From assembly GCA_012964275.1 (NCBI GenBank), contig DTUG01000180.1, positions 19,406-34,104 on the forward strand: DNA of 14,699 nt. The letters run 5' to 3'. The translations under genes and the position numbers were made by a program. Under the pieces are notes generated by a model. That model searched no databases, was not told the DNA's origin, and saw only the letters and a program-made list of their open reading frames with translations. Of the stretch, positions 6,470-12,076 are shown piece after piece. Origin of the DNA: Fidelibacterota bacterium. GTDB lineage: Bacteria > Fidelibacterota > Marinisomatia > Marinisomatales > UBA1611. Every line of letters starts with the position of its first letter. Positions within the stretch are counted from its first letter, which is position 1.

Positions 6470-7959
6470 ATATTTTTATATTCACCGAAAACCTTTCTTA
6501 ACGTGTCAGACATCTCGCCAAGCGTACATTCATTTTTAACACAGGTAATTAAATGAGGCATCAGATTATCAGATGAATTAGCAGCAGTTTCCAAATTGGA
6601 TAATTGATTTTGAACCTGGGCATTATTTCGGTTTGATTTTAACTCATTAATTGAACTGATTTGTCGCTTAACAGATTTGAGGTCAATATTTAAGGTTTCT
6701 TGTTCAGCTGTGTCTTCCTCTTTATACTTATTAACCCCGATGATAATTTGTTTACCGCTATCCGTTGATTTCTGATATTCATAGGCGCTTTGGGCTATTT
6801 CATTTTGGATCCATCCTTTTTCAATGGCTCTGATAGCTCCACCCATAGCATCAATTTCTTCAATCAACCTAAATGTCTTTTCTACGAATTTATCGGTCAT
6901 TTCTTCGATAATATAACTACCACCAAATGGATCTGGATATTTCTGAATATTAGACTCGTGAGCAATGATCTGTTGGGTTCGCAGAGCCAGTTTCACTGCC
7001 TCGTCTGTTGGAAGAGCTAAAGCTTCATCGCGGCTGTTGGTATGTAGGGATTGTGTGCCTCCCAATACAGCTGAGAGTGCCTGAATTGTAGTTCGTACTA
7101 CGTTGTTGTTAATCTGGTTCGCAGTCAGCGTAGAACCACCCGTCTGAACATGAAACCGGCACATCATTGCTTTTTCATTAGTCACGCCAAACCGGTTTTT
7201 CATAATTGTTGCCCATGCTCTTCTAGCTGCCCGGAATTTGGCAATCTCTTCTAAGAATCCATTGTGAGCATTAAAGAAGAAAGAAAGTCTTTGCCCAAAA
7301 TCGTTTGGATCCAACCCTTGGTCAATAGCGGCCTGGACATAAGCTATTCCATTTGCGAAAGTAAATGCTAGTTCTTGCTCTGCTGTACTGCCTGCTTCAC
7401 GAATATGATATCCAGATATAGAAATTATATTCCATTTTGGTACATGGTTTGCGCAGAATTCAAATATATCTGTTACTAAACGCAAAGAGTCTTTTGGTGG
7501 ATAAATATAAGTCCCTCTGGCTGCGTATTCTTTAAGGATATCATTCTGTATTGTGCCGCGTAATCTGTTTGAAGAAACACCTTTATTCTCAGCTGTTACT
7601 ATATAAAAAGCTAAAATGATTGCTGCAGTTGCATTGATCGTCATTGATGTTGAAACCTTGTCCAATGGTATTTTGTTGAAAAGTGTTTCCATATTTTCAA
7701 TTGTTGTAATTGGTACGCCTACGCGACCTACTTCATCTTTAGATATAGGATGATCAGAATCATATCCTATTTGAGTGGGAAGATCAAATGCAACGGATAA
7801 CCCCATTACACCGTTTTTCAGCAAGTATTGGAATCGCTCATTAGATTCCTCAGCAGATGTGAATCCTGCATACTGACGCATAGTCCATGAACAGGATTTA
7901 TACATATCAGGATAAATTCCCCGTGTGTAAGGGAATTGACCCGGTTCTTCTTTTTTCAT
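6466..7959 (-). CDS. Methylmalonyl-CoA mutase, catalytic (alpha/large) domain without B12-binding domain
   Basis: This is the substrate-binding TIM-barrel part of an adenosylcobalamin-dependent acyl-CoA mutase, which interconverts methylmalonyl-CoA and succinyl-CoA. Signatures are FPYTRGIYPDMY (9-20), WTMRQYAGF (25-33), GLSVAFDLPTQIGYDSDHP (53-71), STSMTINA, YPPKDSLR and ISGYHIREAGS (181-191). Specificity residues fit methylmalonyl-CoA rather than isobutyryl-CoA mutase: Tyr30 (the family's Tyr89) and Arg160 (Arg207). His185 corresponds to catalytic His244. There is no cobalamin-binding domain (no DxHxxG), so a separate small subunit must be encoded outside the window. The protein opens only eight residues before FPYTRG, whereas homologues usually have roughly 50-65 residues there. 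The start is secure: ATGA overlap with the upstream stop, and GAGGT five bases before ATG (plus-strand 7965-7969). It sits in an operon with birA and two membrane or chaperone-like genes. Confidence 0.92.
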   Translation of the reverse strand: MKKEEPGQFPYTRGIYPDMYKSCSWTMRQYAGFTSAEESNERFQYLLKNGVMGLSVAFDLPTQIGYDSDHPISKDEVGRVGVPITTIENMETLFNKIPLDKVSTSMTINATAAIILAFYIVTAENKGVSSNRLRGTIQNDILKEYAARGTYIYPPKDSLRLVTDIFEFCANHVPKWNIISISGYHIREAGSTAEQELAFTFANGIAYVQAAIDQGLDPNDFGQRLSFFFNAHNGFLEEIAKFRAARRAWATIMKNRFGVTNEKAMMCRFHVQTGGSTLTANQINNNVVRTTIQALSAVLGGTQSLHTNSRDEALALPTDEAVKLALRTQQIIAHESNIQKYPDPFGGSYIIEEMTDKFVEKTFRLIEEIDAMGGAIRAIEKGWIQNEIAQSAYEYQKSTDSGKQIIIGVNKYKEEDTAEQETLNIDLKSVKRQISSINELKSNRNNAQVQNQLSNLETAANSSDNLMPHLITCVKNECTLGEMSDTLRKVFGEYKNI

Positions 7960-8699
7960 TTCATACCTCGTTCCTTTTTGATTGTCTGGTATGCATTGTT
8001 TACAGCTTTGAATTTTTCCTCTGCCAGCTTGCGGAGGTCTTCTCCTAAATATGCAACTTTGTCTGGATGATATTTATTTGCCATTTTACGGTAGGCCCGT
8101 TTTACCTCGTTATCTTTAGCTGAAGATTTAATCTCAAGTATGGTATAAGAAGATCGTGAATCTTCTATGAACATTGCCTTAATTGATTCAAAATCCTTTT
8201 CATTCACATTCAGGTAACGGGAGATGGTATTAATCACTCGTACCTCTTCAGGATGGACATACCCATCCGCCCGGGATAGGCCAAACAAAACATGGATCAG
8301 TTCAATTCGACTGGGGTGATCCATTGATCGCTGAATTTGTCGGCAAACATCTTTCAAGGGGTAATCCTGTTGGAGAATATCTTTAAAGAGGATCATGAAA
8401 TCCCGGACCTGTGATCTATCAAACTGTTGCAGGAGAAACGATTTGACGTAATCCAGTTCAGATTTCAGCAATTGGTCATCCGCCTTCATGACCTTGGCGA
8501 ATAGAACCAGTAGTGAAACAATGAAGTCACCCGCTTTGGTTTTGGGATATGCAGTTGACCTGTAAGTTTGTCCTGATCCCCAGTAGCCAGCTGAATCTTT
8601 TTCAGTCAATTGAGCATAAGCGTATCCCAATATGGCACCGATTGGGCCTCCTAGAACCCAACCGAAACTGCCCCATAATAATTTTCGTCCGATTGTCAT
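7956..8699 (-). CDS. DjlA-like co-chaperone: glycine-rich membrane segment, TerB domain and J domain
   Basis: This 247-residue protein has the architecture of DjlA. A short N-terminal hydrophobic glycine-rich segment (about 8-30, GSFGWVLGGPIGAILGYAYA) probably anchors it in the inner membrane. A helical TerB-like domain (about 55-175) has the conserved KADDQ and SRADGYVHPEE acidic turns. The C-terminal J domain (about 183-245) contains the HPD tripeptide at 211-213 in YRKMANKYHPDKV. J domains stimulate the ATPase of DnaK-type Hsp70 through the HPD loop. It is the first gene of a five-gene minus-strand operon; its TGA overlaps the mutase start. Whether it serves the operon's membrane or mutase proteins or acts as a general envelope-stress co-chaperone is not shown. 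The start ATG has no obvious Shine-Dalgarno. Confidence 0.85.
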   Translation of the reverse strand: MTIGRKLLWGSFGWVLGGPIGAILGYAYAQLTEKDSAGYWGSGQTYRSTAYPKTKAGDFIVSLLVLFAKVMKADDQLLKSELDYVKSFLLQQFDRSQVRDFMILFKDILQQDYPLKDVCRQIQRSMDHPSRIELIHVLFGLSRADGYVHPEEVRVINTISRYLNVNEKDFESIKAMFIEDSRSSYTILEIKSSAKDNEVKRAYRKMANKYHPDKVAYLGEDLRKLAEEKFKAVNNAYQTIKKERGMK

Positions 8700-8841
8700 A
8701 TCACTAAATCATTCATATATATAAAATTGAAAAACTGTCTGAATCTTAGATGAATTTAACTGAGGTCAAGCTACCTTTATACATGAGTTTTGAAAGGGAA
8801 TCGTCCTAACTGGATTTGTTTTCTTCTGGGTATATTCTGCC
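8700..8841. promoter_or_regulatory. Divergent intergenic region between the minus-strand and plus-strand operons
   Basis: These 142 bases separate two divergently transcribed operons and must contain both promoters. On the minus strand an AT-rich TATATATGAAT stretch (around 8711-8723) could be the -10 region for the djlA-like operon. On the plus strand TATATT at 8831-8836 lies only five bases before the ATG at 8842; if it were a -10 box the transcript would be nearly leaderless. TTGAAA at 8789-8794 is not at a standard distance from it. No operator-like palindrome or riboswitch was recognised, so both promoter calls are tentative. Confidence 0.35.
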
Positions 8842-9381
8842 ATGGTTATCCCTTGGCAATTTCGATGTCTGTTTTGGTGGAAAAACATAGTAAAGAAAAA
8901 ACGTGAGATTCCCCTGATCAAAGTTAGCAGTGATGGCGATGGAGTCGATTCTGTAATTTTTCTACTTCCGGATAAAAAGGAACTTGCTCAGATTGTGAAT
9001 TATCTGATAAAACCTGAAAAGGAACTTCCTGAATATCCTGTTTGCTATGTTTGTCATGAGGATGCGTTGCCATTTTATCCAAAAGAGGTCCATACAAATT
9101 TCATAACCTTTGATGATGATAATTTAAACCAAATGGGTATTATCAATACGGAACCATGGTTGGATCACATGAGAGCCCTGAATTATGATGCGCTGGTAGA
9201 CTTGAATTTATCATTTAATCCGGCCGCTGCTATGTTAGCCTGGGAATTGGATGTCCCCTTGAAGATCGGTTTTCAATCTTCAATGGCGGATAAGCTTTAT
9301 ACAGTTATTTTAGAACATAAAGGCACTGGATTCCTGGAAAAGAATTTTCAAACAATTGAACAACTACTTGGTATTTCATGA
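8842..9381 (+). CDS. GT9-like (heptosyltransferase-type) N-terminal half-domain protein, function unknown
   Basis: This is a 179-residue protein I cannot name. The C-terminal half resembles the N-terminal Rossmann-like domain of GT9 glycosyltransferases (ADP-heptose:LPS heptosyltransferases). NYDALVDLNLSFNPAAAMLA matches the 'YDLVIDLHGNLRSALLA' pattern, and PLKIGF matches the 'PRRIGF' end of that unit. Full GT9 enzymes are about 330-360 residues and have a second, nucleotide-sugar-binding domain that is absent here, so activity as a normal transferase is doubtful. The N-terminus is rich in Trp and basic residues (WQFRCLFWWKN, then KKKR), which might bind the membrane. No Shine-Dalgarno precedes the ATG. 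Its stop overlaps the start of the GlmU-like gene in ATGA, so the two proteins are probably made together and may act in the same envelope-sugar pathway. That last point is inference. Confidence 0.6.
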   Translation: MVIPWQFRCLFWWKNIVKKKREIPLIKVSSDGDGVDSVIFLLPDKKELAQIVNYLIKPEKELPEYPVCYVCHEDALPFYPKEVHTNFITFDDDNLNQMGIINTEPWLDHMRALNYDALVDLNLSFNPAAAMLAWELDVPLKIGFQSSMADKLYTVILEHKGTGFLEKNFQTIEQLLGIS

Positions 9382-10520
9382 AAATGACTGTTTTTGAAGA
9401 TCATCAGGCTTTAAACCTGGAACCCATTTCAGTTACCCGGGCTGTGTTTGATATTCGCTGCGGAGCTGAAACTTTTATTGAGAGAATCAACAGGCTAAAT
9501 GCAAAAAAAATATCTTCATTAGTGGTTCGAAATGAACTGGCTGATATTACCCGTGACAATCACCCCGGGACCTCAGTTAATCCCGATACATTTGTTGGTG
9601 GTATTTGGTTAAATGGCAGCGTACTCTGGTCAGCCGATCAGATCAAAGTAATAAAATCCACGCCCGAAACAGTGTTTTTCCATGGTGAAGGCCTAGTTGC
9701 CTTGAATTTATCCTCCGATGCTATTAATAAATGGGTATCTGCTGGCGGGCCACTTTCTGGAAAAATTCCAAAAGGAATATTAAAAAAGGAAATAAAGGTT
9801 CAAAAAGCCAACTATCTTTGGGATATTTTGAATTGGATTCCTGAAATCGTCCAAGAAGCAGCTGAACACCTTTCATCAATTCCTGCTAACTCCAAGGTGG
9901 CTACGGATGAATCAGAAGGTCCAGTAGTGATCTCGGAAAATGTAACAATTCAGCCATTCACCTTTTTAAAAGGCCCGGTTTTTATAGGGTCTGGATCCAC
10001 TATAACCGCACACTCAAAAATAGAAAAATCTATTATTGGACCTGGTTGTAAAATTGGCGGGGAAGTACATGGCACCATTTTCCAGGGCTGGTCCAATAAA
10101 GTTCACGATGGTCACCTGGGTGACAGTTTCGTAGGAGAGTGGGTGAACTTTGGAGCTGGCACCACTAACAGTAACCTGAAGAATAATTATTTACCCGTTT
10201 CGATTAAAGTGAATAGACAGTTGATTAACTCGGATTTATTGTTTCTTGGATTATTTATTGGCGATCATTCCAAGAGTGCCATTGGTACCCAGTTCAATAC
10301 CGGAACAAATGTGGGAGTGGGATGTAATATTATTTCCCATGGATTTTCCAAAAGGCATATACCTTCTTTTACATTTCATTATAACGGCCGTAACAAAAAA
10401 ATAGATTTTGACCAATTCCTTGAAACGGCATCTAATGTGAAAGCACGAAGGGACAAGGCATTAACCAAAACTGAAATAGCTTTGTTAAGAAATATATTTC
10501 TATCTTTACATAACAGTTGA
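9378..10520 (+). CDS. Alternate GlmU-type sugar-1-phosphate nucleotidyltransferase/acetyltransferase
   Basis: This 380-residue protein belongs to the GlmU-like family seen in Bacteroidetes and relatives, thought to replace classical GlmU in making UDP-GlcNAc from glucosamine-1-phosphate. The N-terminal part (1-165) has LEPISVTRAVFDIRCG (14-29), the family's version of the start, in place of the LAAGxGTRM loop of ordinary nucleotidyltransferases. Residues about 180-335 form a left-handed beta-helix of hexapeptide repeats (PVVISENVTIQPFTFLKGPV, FIGSGSTI). NKVHDGHLGDS places His243 at the position of the acetyltransferase catalytic His of GlmU, followed by VNFGAGTTNSNLKNNY and GDHSKSAIGTQFNTGT. 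The start overlaps the previous stop (ATGA). The biochemical role is assigned by family only; the true sugar and acyl donor could differ. The next gene starts 52 bases downstream on the same strand. Confidence 0.8.
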   Translation: MKMTVFEDHQALNLEPISVTRAVFDIRCGAETFIERINRLNAKKISSLVVRNELADITRDNHPGTSVNPDTFVGGIWLNGSVLWSADQIKVIKSTPETVFFHGEGLVALNLSSDAINKWVSAGGPLSGKIPKGILKKEIKVQKANYLWDILNWIPEIVQEAAEHLSSIPANSKVATDESEGPVVISENVTIQPFTFLKGPVFIGSGSTITAHSKIEKSIIGPGCKIGGEVHGTIFQGWSNKVHDGHLGDSFVGEWVNFGAGTTNSNLKNNYLPVSIKVNRQLINSDLLFLGLFIGDHSKSAIGTQFNTGTNVGVGCNIISHGFSKRHIPSFTFHYNGRNKKIDFDQFLETASNVKARRDKALTKTEIALLRNIFLSLHNS

Positions 10521-10572
10521 CGTCCCCACGTCCACCGTTTATATTATCGGCCGATTTTTAGGGATATTCTAA

Positions 10573-10962
10573 ATGTTAGAAGGCATAATTTGTCCTGTCT
10601 GTGAAAACACTATCAAAGAAATAGATTTGAAGGATTCTTTGGTTTGTGGGCATTGCAGGAGTGATTTAAAAGACCGAAAATATCTGGATTTTCTCGAATT
10701 TTTAATGGCAAACGCGATTGTGGAGAATCTGGATTTCTTTGACCCGCAAGTCTATAGCGAAGATGTGGATGATCTAGATCAAACCAAAGAGGAGGAGGGT
10801 GATCCTAGTGAGTTTGAGAAAAAGAAGGATCACTACAATATCTACGAAAATGAGGTAATACCGAAAGATACTGCGGATGATAATATTAAAGGGTATGCCC
10901 AGTTCGATGGATTAAATGAGGAATGGGAAGATTTTAATGAACGTGAGTTCGATAAGATTTAA
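10573..10962 (+). CDS. Small acidic zinc-ribbon protein, function unknown
   Basis: This 129-residue protein is not recognised as a named family. Residues 7-28 carry two CxxC pairs (ICPVCE with Cys7 and Cys10; VCGHCR with Cys25 and Cys28), spaced as in a zinc ribbon. The remainder, from about residue 50, is highly acidic (Asp/Glu-rich with few hydrophobic residues after 75) and is likely disordered. There is no signal peptide or membrane segment, so it should be cytoplasmic. An AGGG about ten bases before ATG can serve as ribosome-binding site. Its stop TAA overlaps the AAGGA of the next gene (DUF3467), so the two are probably expressed together. Zinc-ribbon plus acidic tail is seen in transcription, ribosome and protease adaptor proteins, but nothing here points to one of these. 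Confidence 0.65.
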   Translation: MLEGIICPVCENTIKEIDLKDSLVCGHCRSDLKDRKYLDFLEFLMANAIVENLDFFDPQVYSEDVDDLDQTKEEEGDPSEFEKKKDHYNIYENEVIPKDTADDNIKGYAQFDGLNEEWEDFNEREFDKI

Positions 10963-10971
10963 GGAATCGTC

Positions 10972-11298
10972 ATGAACCGAGAAAAGAAAAACATTCAGCA
11001 GATTAACATTGAACTGGATTCAGATGTCAGTTCTGGAGAATATGCCAACTTTGTTGTTATAACACATTCACCAGCAGAATTTGTATTGGACTTTACCCGA
11101 ATTTTACCAGGTGTTCCAAAGGCAAAGGTTCATTCGCGGATTATTATGGCCCCGCCTCATGGAAAAGCTTTTTTACGAGCTCTGCAGGATAATATTGCCA
11201 AGTTTGAGTCCAAACACGGTGAAATAAAATTGCCCAACAGAGAAGATGGATTTTCTGCTTTTGGCGTAAAACCACCCGATGATACAATGCCGAACTAA
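10972..11298 (+). CDS. DUF3467 family protein
   Basis: This 108-residue protein matches the small conserved bacterial family DUF3467, of unknown function. Recognisable segments are INIELDSDVSSGEYANFVVI (11-30), ITHSPAEFVLDFTRILPGVPKAKVHSRIIM (about 30-59) and the helix AFLRALQDNIAKFESKHGEI (about 67-86). The THSPxEFVLDF and PGVPKAKVxSRI patterns are the family hallmark. The start is well supported by AAGGA at 10961-10965, six bases before ATG and overlapping the previous stop. It is last in its operon and its final bases overlap the convergent PAP2 gene by 4 bases (TAA at 11296-11298). No cofactor-binding or catalytic motif is visible. Confidence 0.85.
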   Translation: MNREKKNIQQINIELDSDVSSGEYANFVVITHSPAEFVLDFTRILPGVPKAKVHSRIIMAPPHGKAFLRALQDNIAKFESKHGEIKLPNREDGFSAFGVKPPDDTMPN

Positions 11299-11903
11299 AC
11301 TTTTGGTGCATCACTAGTATCATACCAGACCCAGAATTGCCCCCTTTTCAGTTCCCTCATCTTAATAACCACCCAAAGGGTAATCACTCCCCAGGCCAGC
11401 GTATAACCTGTGATTCCGCCAGCAAGGATATCTCCCGGGTAGTGGACGCCTACGTAAACACGGGAAAATGCGATTAAAAATGCTAACGCGTATAGTGCAA
11501 TTTTGAATCTCTTAAAAAAATAGGAGAGAACTGTCGCTGCGGCATAACTATTTGCCGCATGATTAGATGGAAAACCCCATTTTCCACCTTTTGATACAAG
11601 CAAATTGATTTGATCCGCAATCTCATGAGATGGTCGGATTCGACCAATCCAGGGTTTTAGGATTTGAGCACATACAGCGTCACAAAAAATAGCAGTTATC
11701 AATAAAACCCCAAGCGAAATTTTGCCGCGTTTCCCTGAAACCAAGCCTAAATATCCAATCAGGATCAATATCGGTAGGATCCATATTTTTTCGTTGGTCA
11801 CAATTGGCATTAAGTGATCAAAAAATGGATTGGACAGGGAATTATTTATCCAAACCATTAAAATTTTATCGATTTCAGCCGCTTGTTTTAGCATATTATT
11901 CAA
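11295..11903 (-). CDS. PAP2-family membrane phosphatase (undecaprenyl-diphosphatase or lipid phosphatase type)
   Basis: This integral membrane phosphatase has all three PAP2 motifs intact: KPWIGRIRP (Lys83, Arg90, Pro91), PSNHA (112-116, catalytic His115) and SRVYVGVHYPGD (147-158; Arg148, nucleophile His154, Asp158). These residues face the periplasm in the family. The protein has 202 residues and five to six membrane segments. Such enzymes dephosphorylate undecaprenyl diphosphate (BcrC/PgpB type), phosphatidylglycerol phosphate or lipid A; the sequence does not decide between them. The longest frame begins at TTG (11901-11903), but an in-frame ATG three codons on (11892-11894) is an equally likely start. 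Neither has a clear Shine-Dalgarno. It stands alone between the convergent DUF3467 gene and the structured intergenic region, and is the second PAP2-type gene in the window. Confidence 0.88.
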   Translation of the reverse strand: MNNMLKQAAEIDKILMVWINNSLSNPFFDHLMPIVTNEKIWILPILILIGYLGLVSGKRGKISLGVLLITAIFCDAVCAQILKPWIGRIRPSHEIADQINLLVSKGGKWGFPSNHAANSYAAATVLSYFFKRFKIALYALAFLIAFSRVYVGVHYPGDILAGGITGYTLAWGVITLWVVIKMRELKRGQFWVWYDTSDAPKV

Positions 11904-11926
11904 AAGTGTTAAACTAGAAATATCTT

Positions 11927-12032
11927 GCCGGTAGCAGGTGAAGAACTTAATTTACTTCAGAGATTTTAAAGCAGGATAATGGAATAGAAACCTGGCAGTT
12001 CCCCCGCTACCCGGTTTTAATTTATCCTGCTT
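11927..12032 (+). promoter_or_regulatory. Structured intergenic RNA candidate, cobalamin-riboswitch-like, orphan
   Basis: Read on the plus strand, the elements come in the order of a cobalamin (B12) aptamer. CAGGTG is at 11935-11940. A small hairpin TGAAG/CTTCA spans 11939-11943 and 11955-11959. TTTTAAA is at 11964-11970 where consensus has TTAAAAGGGAA. GGCAGTTCCCCCGCTAC at 11994-12010 resembles the consensus ACTGCCCCCGCTACTGT. TATCCTGCTT at 12023-12032 resembles the closing GATACCTGCC. Pairings seen are a perfect 11-bp stem 11969-11979 with 12022-12032, AAACC 11988-11992 with GGTTT 12013-12017, and CCGGTAGC 11928-11935 with GCTAC-C-CGG at 12006-12014. The GGGAA and GGTG cores are imperfect and the 3' half is short, so this is a degenerate or compact version, or only a look-alike. 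No plus-strand gene follows: a terminator and the 3' end of the convergent receptor gene come next. Confidence 0.35.
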
Positions 12033-12037
12033 CCCTT

Positions 12038-12073
12038 AGTGAAAAAGCCCCTGATGATAGGGGCTTTTTCACT
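12038..12073. terminator. Bidirectional intrinsic terminator
   Basis: A perfect 14-bp inverted repeat (AGTGAAAAAGCCCC at 12038-12051 with GGGGCTTTTTCACT at 12060-12073) encloses an 8-base loop. The GC-rich top is followed by five T in either direction. It lies 3 bases past the stop of the TonB-dependent receptor gene on the minus strand, where it should end that transcript. It would equally stop a plus-strand RNA starting upstream in the 11904-12037 region. Confidence 0.9.
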
Positions 12074-12076
12074 TAC

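Noticed and set aside
7940..7975. Frameshift explaining the short N-terminus of the methylmalonyl-CoA mutase
   Set aside because: The upstream J-domain gene is complete to its natural end, and the mutase start has both an ATGA overlap and a well-placed GAGGT, so a short native form is more likely than a broken gene.
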